Assembly: GCF_025517535.1 (NCBI RefSeq)
Contig: NZ_JAOPKC010000013.1
Coordinates: 23,719 to 87,718, forward strand
Source: Halapricum hydrolyticum
GTDB lineage: Archaea > Halobacteriota > Halobacteria > Halobacteriales > Haloarculaceae
Length of the DNA stretch: 64,000 nt
Reading direction: 5' to 3'
Shown here: piece after piece, positions 1-8,530 of the stretch
Numbering within the stretch: position 1 is the first letter of the stretch
Layout of the letters: each line of letters starts with the position of its first letter
Notes under the pieces: generated by a model
Databases searched by the model: none
What the model saw: the letters and a program-made list of their open reading frames with translations, nothing else
Told to the model about the DNA's origin: nothing
Program-made: the position numbers and the translations under genes

Positions 1-2226
1 GATCGGATAGGTCCTGTTGGCGACCGCGTTGGCTGTCGTTCCCGGCCGGAACGTGAATCGCTTGCGCTCGCCCGCTGTCCACGTCTCGACGAACGCCGTC
101 GCCGACGGCGAGGCCTCCGATCCCAGATAGACCTCGGAGTCGGGAGCCGTCGCCGTCACCGTCACGTCGGAGATGTTTCGCGAGACCGCGCTGGTCGCCT
201 CGACGGTCAGGTAGCCAGTTCCCTCCCGAGGCACGTCGTGATCGACCGTCCGGATCTCGAACTCGGGCCGGTCGTGTGGGACGAACTGGACGTACTCGGT
301 CCGGGAGTTGTCGTTGTCGTCGCGATCGGTGTACTCGAACTGCAACTCGATCGGGTAGGACCGATTGACCGCGCTGCTGTCCGTCCCGGCCCGGAACGTG
401 AGCCGCCGGGTCGCGTTCGTGCTCCACCGTTCGAACCGGGTTGTCGCCGACCGGGAGGCGTCCGAGCCGAGATAGACCGCCGTGTCGGGGGCAGTCGCGG
501 TGACGGTGACGTCTTCGATGTCCTTGCCGACGACCTGCGAGACGTTCATCGTGATCGTCCCTTCACCGGCCTGCGGGACGTTGTGGTCGAGGTCCGTCAC
601 GCGAAACTCGCTTCGCTCGTGTGGGACGAACTCGACGTATTTCGTCCGGGAGTTATCGTTGTCGTCGCTGTCGGTGTACTCGAACTGCAACTCGATCGGA
701 TAGGACCGATTGACTGCGCTGTCACCGGTTCCAGCCCGGAGCGTGAGCTGGCGGGACCGGTTGGCCTCCCACTGATCGAACTGGACCGTCGAGGAGGGCG
801 AGCCGGGCGAGCCGAGGTAGACGTCGCCGTCCGTCGCGGTCGCCGTGACCGTCACGTCCTCGATGTCCTTCCCCGCGACCTGCGAGACGTTCATCGTGAG
901 CGTCCCCTCGCCACCGAGAGACACGTCGTGCGCGAGGTTCTCGACGGCGAAACGCTCGCGTCCACCGGGAACGAACTCGACGTATTCGGTCCGGGAGTTG
1001 TCGTTGTCGTCGCTGTCAGTGTACTCGAACTGCAACTCGATCGGGTAGGACCGATTGACGGTGCTGTCGCCGGTTCCAGCCCGGAACGTGAGCTGGCGGG
1101 ACTGATCAGCCCCCCACTGATCGAACTGGACCGTCGAGGAGGGCGAGCCGGGCGAGCCGAGGTAGACGTCGCCGTCCGTCGCGGTCGCCGTGACCGTCAC
1201 GTCCTCGATGTCCTTCCCGGCGGAGTGAGAGACGTTCACCGTGAGCATCCCCTCGCCGTTCTGGGGCACGTCGTGCGTGAGGTTCTCGACGGTGAAACGC
1301 GTCCGCGGTTCGGGGACGATCGCGAACGAATCCGACTGACTCCCCTGGTTGTCTTCACTGTCGGTGTACTGGACCGTCGAGTCGATCGAATACGGCCGTT
1401 TCACGGCACTCTCGACGGTTCCTGCCCGGAAGCGCCGGACTTTCGTCTCGCCGGCTCCCAGGTCTCCCAGGTTCGTCTCCGAACTCGCCGTGCCGGAGCC
1501 GAAGTACAGATCCGAGTCGCTCGAGGTGAGCGACAGGGTCGCGTCTGTCACGCTCTCGCCGCCGGTATTCGTCGCGTTGACGTAGATGATCCCCTCACCG
1601 CCGACCGGGACGTCGTGGTACTCGTAGTCGACCTCGATGTCGGGTTCCGGCTCGATCTCGACGGTGATCGTATCGGTTTCCGTCCGGTTGACGACCTCCT
1701 CGCTGTACTGATACTCGCCCTCGGCGACTTCGTCGTAGGTGACGCGCTCGGCGTGGCGATACTCGGTTGTCACGTTCATCTTGTACGTGCCCGGTTGCGC
1801 GTCCTCGTCGACCAACACGTCGAAGGTGTAGGGGCCGCCGGTCTGTCCATCCTGGATCGTGCCCGCCGGCTGTGCGTTCGTCCGGACAGTCAGCGGTGCG
1901 TCGCGAGTGTCACTGACGTTGACGTCGATCGACCGTGCTTCTCCGGCCCGCGTGCGGGCTTCAGACGGATGGGTCTCGTTGTTGTCGTCGATCTTTGCGT
2001 TGTTGGTCAGCGAGACCGAGACCGTGCCGTCCTGGCCGGGTTCGAGTCTGGCGTCCGGCGCACTCGCGTTGAGGTACGGCGTTCCCTCGACGGTCCCCGA
2101 GTTCGCCGCCGCGCTCGCGACGCCGGTCGTGACCGTCACGACGCCACTGACCGAACTTGCGAGCACGAGTGCGACCAGCGCCAGCGCCACGAGTCGCTCG
2201 CCCGGACCGCTCGTCGACGGCCTCAT
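1..2226 (-). CDS. Secreted/surface protein with 115-residue CARDB-like repeats, 3' part outside window
   Basis: The reading frame opens with ATG at 2226 and stays open for 742 codons to base 1, so the C-terminus is outside the window. Residues 1-40 look like a signal peptide (basic start, then an Ala/Val/Leu stretch). The rest is Asp/Thr/Ser-rich beta-type sequence with many N-glycosylation sequons. From about residue 250 it is built of tandem units of exactly 115 residues (345 bp): the same 'YTDS(D/E)DN' segment recurs with its coding site at 331, 676, 1021 and 1366, and a further unit starts at the window edge. Units at about 787 and 1131 are nearly identical in DNA. This resembles the S-layer-domain/CARDB (COG1361-like) extracellular proteins that haloarchaea often encode beside RND-type exporters; that neighbour is not visible here. 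Location outside the membrane is inferred; function is unknown. Confidence 0.85.
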   Translation of the reverse strand, partial: MRPSTSGPGERLVALALVALVLASSVSGVVTVTTGVASAAANSGTVEGTPYLNASAPDARLEPGQDGTVSVSLTNNAKIDDNNETHPSEARTRAGEARSIDVNVSDTRDAPLTVRTNAQPAGTIQDGQTGGPYTFDVLVDEDAQPGTYKMNVTTEYRHAERVTYDEVAEGEYQYSEEVVNRTETDTITVEIEPEPDIEVDYEYHDVPVGGEGIIYVNATNTGGESVTDATLSLTSSDSDLYFGSGTASSETNLGDLGAGETKVRRFRAGTVESAVKRPYSIDSTVQYTDSEDNQGSQSDSFAIVPEPRTRFTVENLTHDVPQNGEGMLTVNVSHSAGKDIEDVTVTATATDGDVYLGSPGSPSSTVQFDQWGADQSRQLTFRAGTGDSTVNRSYPIELQFEYTDSDDNDNSRTEYVEFVPGGRERFAVENLAHDVSLGGEGTLTMNVSQVAGKDIEDVTVTATATDGDVYLGSPGSPSSTVQFDQWEANRSRQLTLRAGTGDSAVNRSYPIELQFEYTDSDDNDNSRTKYVEFVPHERSEFRVTDLDHNVPQAGEGTITMNVSQVVGKDIEDVTVTATAPDTAVYLGSDASRSATTRFERWSTNATRRLTFRAGTDSSAVNRSYPIELQFEYTDRDDNDNSRTEYVQFVPHDRPEFEIRTVDHDVPREGTGYLTVEATSAVSRNISDVTVTATAPDSEVYLGSEASPSATAFVETWTAGERKRFTFRPGTTANAVANRTYPI

Positions 2227-2445
2227 ACGCGGTCGCCTCCGGCCGGTGAGCCGGCTCGCCGGCGTTCGTTCGTACTGTCGTGTCCCCAGATTCGCCACCG
2301 ATCCAAACCGAACTCCTCACTCTCGCCCGTGGCGTACATCGTTTTCTGTACGTAGCTCTCTCATGGTTGCCCATAAGAGTTTAGCAACTCGACACGAGTT
2401 TACAATTCATTATTCGGCGGCACCGCAAAACTAGCCGCAGGGCCG

Positions 2446-3411
2446 CTAATCGTCGGCCTCGACCTGTGTGTCGTCCTGGTCGGCGAGGAACTCGCCGAGT
2501 CCGTCGACTGGCCGATCAGGGTTGAGTTCGTCGAGTTGCTCCGGTGCGCCCAACTGCGCGTCGGTTTCTTCGGGATTGCGCAGTTTCGTCCGGCCGCGAT
2601 GGACCGAGACCTCCTGATCGAGATGGAGCTCGATCGCTTCCAGTAGCGCCTCGGCCTCCAGTGGCTGGCCGATGGGCTGGAGCTCCTCCTCGGTTGCGTC
2701 GTCGGGGACGTTGAATGCGCGCTGAGTGATGATCGGACCCTGGTCGAGGTCGGTCGTCACGTAGTGGGCAGTCACGCCAGCGATTCGCACGCCCTCCTCG
2801 ATCGCCTGCATGTACGCCGACGCGCCCGGGAACGCGGGAAGCAGGCTCGGATGGACGTTGATGATCTGGTTTTCGTAGCGGAACACGACGTCCGGACTGA
2901 GGATCCGCATGTACCGCGCCAGCACGATCAGATCCGAGTCGTATTCCTCGAGCAACTCGAGCAGTTCGGCCTCGTCGGGCGTCCCCTTCTCGTCGCCGAT
3001 GTCGTGGAACGGTACCTCGTATTTCTCCGCGAGCGGCTGTAGATCGGAGTGGTTGCCGATCACCACGTCGATATCGGCTCCGAGTTCGCCGCTGGCCCAG
3101 GCCTCGAAGATCGCCTCCAGGCAGTGTGACTCTTTGGTCACGAGGACAGCGATCGACTGGGTTTCCCGGTCTTTCGGGAACCGGACTTTGATGTCGACGT
3201 CGAGTTCCTCGCCCAGCTCCTGAAGGTCCTCGCGGAGTTTCGATTCCGTGCAGACCATCTCCGAGGTATCGACGTGCATCGTCATCCGGAAGACGCCCTC
3301 CCGGACGGCCTGATCGAGGTCTTCGATGTTGATGCCGCGCTCGAACAGCAACGAGGTGACGTTGGCGATCAGTCCGGTATCGTCCTCGCCGACGACCGTG
3401 ATCTCGGTCAT
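2446..3411 (-). CDS. purU: Formyltetrahydrofolate deformylase (PurU family)
   Basis: Hydrolyses 10-formyl-THF to formate and THF, supplying formate to purine synthesis and balancing one-carbon pools; cytoplasmic. An N-terminal ACT domain (about residues 1-80) is followed by a formyl-transferase fold with 'INVHPSLLPAF' and 'DLDQGPI', carrying the Asn-His-Asp catalytic set of the GART/PurU family. A C-terminal extension of about 60 acidic residues goes beyond the bacterial enzymes. ATG at 3411 is preferred because the ACT domain starts there; an in-frame GTG at 3432 would add seven residues. A TATA-like element (tactaatga, 3453-3461) would place transcription start near 3430. PurU is hard to tell from PurN by sequence, but the ACT domain favours PurU. 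Confidence 0.9.
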   Translation of the reverse strand: MTEITVVGEDDTGLIANVTSLLFERGINIEDLDQAVREGVFRMTMHVDTSEMVCTESKLREDLQELGEELDVDIKVRFPKDRETQSIAVLVTKESHCLEAIFEAWASGELGADIDVVIGNHSDLQPLAEKYEVPFHDIGDEKGTPDEAELLELLEEYDSDLIVLARYMRILSPDVVFRYENQIINVHPSLLPAFPGASAYMQAIEEGVRIAGVTAHYVTTDLDQGPIITQRAFNVPDDATEEELQPIGQPLEAEALLEAIELHLDQEVSVHRGRTKLRNPEETDAQLGAPEQLDELNPDRPVDGLGEFLADQDDTQVEADD

Positions 3412-3574
3412 ATCGCTCGTCACGGACGACACCTCCGGTACGTGTTGGCAGTCATTAGTACGATGGAGTCAGTCTGTGGGCAAAAACGCTTCGCGTTCGA
3501 CGCTCAACCACCGCGAAGTCGCCGGGCGCCACGAACATGGATTGGCAGATCAGTCTCGTTACGGGGGAATTATC

Positions 3575-3591
3575 ACTGTTGGAAACAATGA
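3575..3591 (+). promoter_or_regulatory. 17-bp motif in the KaiC-like gene promoter
   Basis: ACTGTTGGAAACAATGA lies between a TATA-like AATTAT (3568-3573) and the ATG at 3602. The same 17 bp with a single mismatch occurs in opposite orientation at 14480-14496 in another promoter region. Its position between TATA and start suggests an operator; the regulator is unknown. Confidence 0.45.
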
Positions 3592-3601
3592 GGAAACATC
3601 T

Positions 3602-4315
3602 ATGGCACGAGGTCACGCTGTTTCAGACATGCGCATCTCGAGTGGCGTCCCCGGGTTCGACGAGCTCGTCGATGGTGGCCTGCTGCCGCGACGACTGTAC
3701 GTCGTGAGCGGACCGCCAGGTAGCGGGAAGACGACCTTCTCCTCGCAGTTCATCACCCAGGGCGCAAAGCAGGGCGAAAACTGCCTGTACGTGACGATGC
3801 ACGAGACCAAAGAGGAACTGATGCAGGACATGTCCGGGTTCGACTTCGGGTTCGACAAGGCCATGCAGTCGGACGCGGTGCAGTTTCTCAACCTCGTGAC
3901 CGAGAGCGGCAAGCGCACGATCACCCAGTTCGGCCACGAGGGCGGGTTGACGAACCGGCTGGTCGCCTATCTCGACTCGAACGACATCGACCGCGCGGTG
4001 ATCGACTCGACGATGCTGCTCCAGCATTTCTTCTCGGATGCCAACCAGGAGATCACCGGCTTTCTCTCGGCGCTGAAACAGACCGACGCGACGATCCTGC
4101 TCATCTCCGAGATGACCGACCCGACTGCCTACTCCGACGAGCACTATCTCGCCCACGGGGTCATCTTCTTTCACAACTACCTGGAGTCGGGCGGCATGAC
4201 TCGCGGCATCCAGGTCATCAAGATGCGTGGCACGCCAATCGACTGTGACATCCGCAGGATCTCGTTCAGCGACCGCGGGCTGGCGGTCCACTCCGAAGAG
4301 AAGATCCAGGGATAG
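3602..4315 (+). CDS. KaiC/RAD55-like single-domain ATPase ('HTR-like')
   Basis: A RecA-superfamily KaiC-type domain of 237 residues. Visible are the KaiC-like opening 'GVPGFDELVDGGLL', a Walker A 'GPPGSGKTT', and an 'RAVIDSTMLL' strand in the Walker B position. In haloarchaea such single-domain proteins often accompany signal-transduction genes; the substrate is unknown. ATG at 3602 is chosen because TATA-like AATTAT at 3568-3573 implies transcription start near 3597; a second in-frame ATG at 3629 begins directly at the domain ('MRISSG') and is the alternative. The next gene starts one base after the stop, so the two are surely co-transcribed. The upstream 17-bp motif may control both. Confidence 0.85.
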   Translation: MARGHAVSDMRISSGVPGFDELVDGGLLPRRLYVVSGPPGSGKTTFSSQFITQGAKQGENCLYVTMHETKEELMQDMSGFDFGFDKAMQSDAVQFLNLVTESGKRTITQFGHEGGLTNRLVAYLDSNDIDRAVIDSTMLLQHFFSDANQEITGFLSALKQTDATILLISEMTDPTAYSDEHYLAHGVIFFHNYLESGGMTRGIQVIKMRGTPIDCDIRRISFSDRGLAVHSEEKIQG

Positions 4316-4316
4316 C

Positions 4317-4724
4317 ATGTACGAGCAGACCTACGACACCGACTGGGACGGCCTCGACCGCGACGAGGCGATGAGTCGGGCCTTCGCGATCGGTGTCGCA
4401 GCGTCGCTCGGCCACGACTACACCGAGGAGTACGAGCTGATCGTCGCCGAGATGGACACCTCTTACAACCGCAGCATCGTCGAACTGGCCTTCGAGGAAG
4501 GGAAAAACAAGGCCAAAAAGAAGCAGTACGAGAGCGACAATGGCGACGAGGAGACCGTCTGGTCGGAACTGGTCGAGGGCGAGACGGTCACTGTCGAACG
4601 CGAGGAGGTTCCCACTGGCGGCCAGAACCGCCTGCCCGCGGCGCTGGACAAGGCGAAAATCCTCGATCAGCCCGACCTCGACAGTCGCAGTCGGGTCTCG
4701 AAGCCGGATTTCCTCGAAAAGTAG
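4317..4724 (+). CDS. Conserved haloarchaeal hypothetical protein, partner of KaiC-like ATPase
   Basis: 135 residues, acidic, soluble, no membrane segment. The N-terminal half is helical ('DEAMSRAFAIGVAASLG', 'YNRSIVELAFEEGK') with a Lys-rich stretch near residue 65; the C-terminal half looks extended. It starts one base after the KaiC-like stop, so the pair forms a tight operon and the protein probably works with the ATPase. I do not recognise a named family, and no catalytic motif is visible. Confidence 0.8.
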   Translation: MYEQTYDTDWDGLDRDEAMSRAFAIGVAASLGHDYTEEYELIVAEMDTSYNRSIVELAFEEGKNKAKKKQYESDNGDEETVWSELVEGETVTVEREEVPTGGQNRLPAALDKAKILDQPDLDSRSRVSKPDFLEK

Positions 4725-4756
4725 GCGGTACCGTTGAGCGATGCTCCAGCCGCCAG

Positions 4757-5041
4757 TCACAGCGAGAGCGGGTCTGGTCCTTCTTCCCCGGGCGCGATCG
4801 GATCCCGGTCGCTGTAGTACTTGCGACCGATCCCTTTGCTCGAAACCGCGCTGTAGACGGCCATGTGCGCGGCGTTCGCGGACTCGAACGTCTCGCTTTC
4901 GAGACGGCCCAGCGCCTCGCCAAGCGTCTCAGTCCCGTTGGGCAGCGTCAATTCGGTCTCGCCGTAGGCCTCGATCAACTCATCCGTCGTCGCTGGATAG
5001 GTGTGGGTCTGAAACTGTGCTGTTGCATTTTTGAGCTTCAT
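4757..5041 (-). CDS. DUF5789-like haloarchaeal small protein
   Basis: 94 residues. Begins 'MKLKNATAQFQTHTYPAT' and ends with the 'GIGRKYYSDRDP...GEEGPDPLSL' tail typical of the haloarchaeal DUF5789 group, whose function is unknown. ATG at 5041 is chosen because a TATA-like run (atgattaatagttaag on the minus strand, about 5073-5090) precedes it at a fitting distance; an upstream in-frame ATG at 5068 would lie inside the expected promoter and is less likely. Convergent with the KaiC operon, divergent from the PHP gene. Confidence 0.75.
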   Translation of the reverse strand: MKLKNATAQFQTHTYPATTDELIEAYGETELTLPNGTETLGEALGRLESETFESANAAHMAVYSAVSSKGIGRKYYSDRDPIAPGEEGPDPLSL

Positions 5042-5161
5042 ACGAGCTTCGAATCGGCGCGAACCCATAAACCTTAACTATTAATCATACAGGACTGTCG
5101 AAGGTATCGGTATGTGTTCTAGGATCGGAAGTCGCTTTGGCAAGGCGAGGCAACACGACGT

Positions 5162-5953
5162 ATGGTCCGGGCGGATCTGCACGTGCACACGACGGTTTCC
5201 GATGGCGAGCTCAAGCCCGAGGCGGTGCCGCCGGCTGCACGGCAGGCCGGGCTCGAGGCCGTCGCGATCACCGACCACGATCGGCTCCAGCCCGGTCTGG
5301 ACGCCCCCGTGGTCAGGCGCGACGGCGTGACGGTCGTCCACGGGATCGAACTCCGGGTCGACGCCGGCCGACAGCGGGTCGACCTGCTCGGATACGGCCT
5401 GGATCCGACGCCCGATCTCGAGGCAGCCTGCGGGCGCATCCAGCGCGACCGGGTCGAGCGCGCCCGTGCGATCGTCGACTGCGTCGAGGACCGACTCGGC
5501 GTCGCGCTGGACGTCGAGTTTCATCCCGGCGTCGGTCGGCCGCACGTCGCCCGCGCGATCGCAGATAGCGACGCCGACCTCGGCTACCAGGAGACCTTCG
5601 AGACGCTCATCGGCGATGGCGATCCCTGTTTCGTCTCCAGGGAGATCCCCGACTTCGAGACCGGCCGGCGACTGCTGGACGAGGCGGCCGCGTTCGTCGG
5701 GCTGGCCCATCCGTTGCGCTACCGTGAGCCCGAACACGCGCTCGGACTGACCGCCGAACTGGACGCTGTCGAGCTGGCCTATCCCTACGACCGCGACGTC
5801 GACCTCCGGCCGGTTCGGCGTGCGATCGACCGGCACGGGCTGCTGGCGACCGGCGGCAGCGACGCTCACGGGCGACGCCTCGGGGTCACGGGGCTCGACG
5901 CTGACGCGTTCGCGCGCGTCCGCAAGCGGCTTCCGCACCCGGCCATCGGGTGA
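5162..5953 (+). CDS. PHP-domain metal-dependent phosphoesterase
   Basis: 263 residues, close to the usual length of TrpH/YciV-like PHP proteins that remove phosphate from nucleotides or 5'-RNA ends. Metal-binding PHP motifs are in order: 'DLHVHTTVSDG' (residues 5-15), 'ITDHD' (about 38-42), 'GIEL' (about 61-64), 'LAHPLRY' and 'GGSDAHG' near the C-terminus. The exact substrate (3',5'-bisphosphate nucleotides or RNA 5' ends) is not decided by sequence. The gene stands alone, 120 bases after the divergent DUF5789 start. Confidence 0.88.
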   Translation: MVRADLHVHTTVSDGELKPEAVPPAARQAGLEAVAITDHDRLQPGLDAPVVRRDGVTVVHGIELRVDAGRQRVDLLGYGLDPTPDLEAACGRIQRDRVERARAIVDCVEDRLGVALDVEFHPGVGRPHVARAIADSDADLGYQETFETLIGDGDPCFVSREIPDFETGRRLLDEAAAFVGLAHPLRYREPEHALGLTAELDAVELAYPYDRDVDLRPVRRAIDRHGLLATGGSDAHGRRLGVTGLDADAFARVRKRLPHPAIG

Positions 5954-6050
5954 CGCTGGCGACGCGGGCCACCGCTACTGTAACGGAGCCGTCAGACGCA
6001 CGCACGACGACAACACAGGGTTCAATGCACTCGCCGTCCTACTGGCGAAT

Positions 6051-6215
6051 ATGAACTGTCACTACTGCGATCGTGACGCCGACGTCACCGTCGAGAAAGA
6101 CGGGATCAAGGTCGGCGTCTGCAAGGAGCACTTCCGCGAGCGGATGGAAGAGCTCGCGGACTCGGAGTGGCTCCAGGGGATCGAGGAAGAACTGGACATC
6201 GATCGTGCCGAGTAG
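6051..6215 (+). CDS. Small zinc-finger protein (54 aa, DUF6757-like)
   Basis: Opens 'MNCHYCDRDADVTV' and continues '...VGVCKEHFRERMEELA', giving a Cys-X2-Cys plus Cys-X2-His set that can hold one zinc ion. Similar 50-60-residue proteins are widespread in haloarchaea (DUF6757 by my recollection). It lies close to another zinc-ribbon gene (start 6286), suggesting shared transcription. Function unknown; possibly nucleic-acid or protein contacts. Confidence 0.75.
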   Translation: MNCHYCDRDADVTVEKDGIKVGVCKEHFRERMEELADSEWLQGIEEELDIDRAE

Positions 6216-6285
6216 GCGTCTCGCGCCGCTTTCTCTCGCGCCGGCTGTCACACGGCTTTTACGTACGTATCGAGTATCGACACGT

Positions 6286-6933
6286 ATGACTGACGTCACG
6301 GATCGGGTCGCAGTGCCGTGTCCGGCCTGCTCGCCCGAGTTCGAGACCGTCCACGAGGTACTCTCGGAGGGCGGGCAAGCGACTGTGAAATGTACCGAGT
6401 GCGGGCACGTCCACAAGACGACCCTGCCCGAAGAGACCACGCTTCAGCGAGACGTCGTCGTCTCTCAGGATGGCGAGTCGTTCACCGCGAGTGCCGACGT
6501 GCCGGCCGAGGAGACGCTCGCAGTCGGCGAAGAGTTCCTGCTGGAGACCGACGAAGCGATCATGTCTGTCCGGATCACCAGCCTCGAGCTGGACGAGAAC
6601 CGCGTCGAGGAGGCCCCGGCCGAAGACGTCCGGACGATCTGGACCCGCGCGGTCGGCAACGTCAGCGTCAACGCGACGATCCACCCGAAAGGCGGCGACC
6701 GGGAGGGAACCCGTAGCGAGGAGCTACACGTACCCGGCGACTACGAGTTCGTCGTCGGCGAAACCGACGAGCTGGGCGACCTGGAGTTTACCATCGAGGG
6801 GATCCACCTCCGGGAAGACGCCCACGGATACAACCACGAGAAGCTCGATCACGACGGCGACATGGCCTTCGCCAAGGATATCAAGCGCCTGCTCGTCCGC
6901 GACGAGAGTTCGACCGCCTGGTCGGCGTGGTAG
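6286..6933 (+). CDS. HVO_0476-family zinc-ribbon protein
   Basis: 215 residues. The N-terminus holds a zinc ribbon, 'CPACSPEF' and 'CTECGHVHK'. The rest is a beta-rich region ('EETLAVGEEFLLETDEA...VRITSLELDENRV') characteristic of the haloarchaeal HVO_0476 family, function unknown. Its stop TAG ends at 6933 and pcm begins at 6935, so the two are translationally linked. The frame chosen starts with the ATG of 'MTDVTDRVAVPCPAC', since the zinc ribbon begins immediately after. Confidence 0.8.
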   Translation: MTDVTDRVAVPCPACSPEFETVHEVLSEGGQATVKCTECGHVHKTTLPEETTLQRDVVVSQDGESFTASADVPAEETLAVGEEFLLETDEAIMSVRITSLELDENRVEEAPAEDVRTIWTRAVGNVSVNATIHPKGGDREGTRSEELHVPGDYEFVVGETDELGDLEFTIEGIHLREDAHGYNHEKLDHDGDMAFAKDIKRLLVRDESSTAWSAW

Positions 6934-6934
6934 G

Positions 6935-7570
6935 ATGTTCGGGAGCGACGACGGCACGAGCCGGGAACGCCTGCTCGATCGGCTCCGTCAGCGGGTCGAC
7001 GACCCGGACGTCATCGAAGCGATGGGTGCCGTCCCGCGCGAGGAGTTCGTCCCCGACAGCAAGCGGTCGAGCGCCTACGCCGACCGCCCGCTGCCGATCG
7101 GCGAGGGACAGACGATCAGCGCGCCACACATGGTCGCGATCATGGCCGAACTCCTCGATCTCGAACCAGGTCAGGAGGTGCTGGAAATCGGGACTGGCTG
7201 TGGCTATCACGCCGCCGTCACGGCCGAACTCGTCGGGTCCGACGGCGTCTACAGCGTCGAATACCACGAGTCGCTCGCCCGCGAGGCACGCGAGCGGCTG
7301 GCCGAGCTGGGATACGAGGACGTCTCGATCCGTGCCGGCGACGGCCACGAAGGCTGGGCCGAGCACGCGCCCTACGACCGGGCGTACCTGACCTGCGCAG
7401 CACCCGACTTCCCCGAGGCGGTCGTCGAGCAGGTCCGGCCCGGCGGCATATTGCTCGGGCCACTTGGGGAGGGCCATCAAACGCTCGTCAGGGCCACCAA
7501 ACGCGACGACGGCACGCTCGACCGCGAGCACCACGGCGGCGTCCGGTTCGTCCGAATGCAGGGCGACTAG
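6935..7570 (+). CDS. pcm: Protein-L-isoaspartate O-methyltransferase
   Basis: Repairs isoaspartyl damage in proteins using S-adenosylmethionine. 211 residues, the normal size. Motifs: 'AMGAVPREEFVP' near the start, the PCMT signature 'GEGQTISAPHMVA', and SAM motif I 'VLEIGTGCGYHAA'. It follows the HVO_0476-type gene with one base between stop and start. Haloarchaea commonly carry two pcm paralogues; only this one is in the window. Confidence 0.93.
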   Translation: MFGSDDGTSRERLLDRLRQRVDDPDVIEAMGAVPREEFVPDSKRSSAYADRPLPIGEGQTISAPHMVAIMAELLDLEPGQEVLEIGTGCGYHAAVTAELVGSDGVYSVEYHESLAREARERLAELGYEDVSIRAGDGHEGWAEHAPYDRAYLTCAAPDFPEAVVEQVRPGGILLGPLGEGHQTLVRATKRDDGTLDREHHGGVRFVRMQGD

Positions 7571-7639
7571 GCTCGGAGATACCCGATTCATCCAAAACCG
7601 GAGGGTGTCAGATTTCCGGGACCTGGCTTTCAGAGCAGT

Positions 7640-8443
7640 TCACAGCTCCAGGGGATCCGCATCTGCCCAGCGGGCCTCGAACTCGGCGGTGACCGTCGCG
7701 GCGAACTCCGGGTCCTTGAAGTCGATGACTGCGAACGTTTCGTCTTCCCGGAGCGGATGGGGTACCTCGATGCAGACCTCCGTGTCGTCGATCATCTCGA
7801 AGGTCCCGATGACGTCCTCGCTGGTCCGGACCTCGAAGCCGTCGTGCGGTTGCAGGAGGTCCCGGTAGCGGTCGCCGACGTTCTCCGGCAGGGCCTCGAC
7901 CATCTCGGGTGGCATGAGCAGCGAGACCTCGACGCCACGGTCGAGGGCGTCTTTCAGGGTGGCGACGCTCCGATCGCCGATCTCGTCCAGGTCAAACTGC
8001 TGGGAGAACTGCGAGGTGACGATGATGATCCGATCCTCGGCGGCGGTCAGTCGCTCGATCAAGAGCTCCGCCGTCTCCTCGGGCCCGACCGCTGCCGTCC
8101 AGAACGTTTCTCCGAGGGGCTCCGCGGCCTCCAGATCGTCGGACAGCGAGTCGACGATCTCCTCGTACTGGGCGGCTTTCTCTTCGAGTTCGCGCTTCTT
8201 GTCTTCGAGAAGGCGGTCCAGTGCCGTCTCGGGCTCGACCGCGACGTACTTCTTGGGACGGCTCGCGGTCTGGCTCCGAACGAGGTTGTGCGTCTCCAAG
8301 CTCTTGAGCACGTCGTAGATCCGCCCCATCGGGACGTCGCTGCTCCGAGACAACTCCTTTGCCGTTGTCGGTCCCGTTTCGAGCAACGAGCGGTACGCTC
8401 TGGCCTCGTATTCCGACAATCCCAGGTCACGAAGCGTGGCCAT
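7640..8443 (-). CDS. TrmB-family transcriptional regulator
   Basis: 267 residues: an N-terminal TrmB-type winged helix ('LGLSEYEARAYRSLLETGPTTAKELS', residues 7-32, then 'VPMGRIYDVLKSLE'), a coiled-coil linker (about 78-105), and a C-terminal PLD-like effector domain ('EDRIIIVTSQFSQQF', 'LDRGVEVSLLMPPEM'). Haloarchaeal TrmB relatives control sugar and central metabolism, but no sugar gene is adjacent, so the target is unknown. Divergent spacing to pcm is absent: the two genes converge. Confidence 0.88.
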   Translation of the reverse strand: MATLRDLGLSEYEARAYRSLLETGPTTAKELSRSSDVPMGRIYDVLKSLETHNLVRSQTASRPKKYVAVEPETALDRLLEDKKRELEEKAAQYEEIVDSLSDDLEAAEPLGETFWTAAVGPEETAELLIERLTAAEDRIIIVTSQFSQQFDLDEIGDRSVATLKDALDRGVEVSLLMPPEMVEALPENVGDRYRDLLQPHDGFEVRTSEDVIGTFEMIDDTEVCIEVPHPLREDETFAVIDFKDPEFAATVTAEFEARWADADPLEL

Positions 8444-8530
8444 ATCGGATCGTCACGGCCGGCGATGAAAAACCCACCGGGCGTTTACGGCGTCACACCT
8501 CAGTGAGTATCGACTCCAGCGCCAGCGGCG

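Noticed and set aside
238..2355. A 705-codon open frame on the plus strand
   Set aside because: It is an antisense shadow of the repeat protein at 1-2226 (minus); it is Arg/Val-rich and has no family match, as expected for GC-rich antisense.
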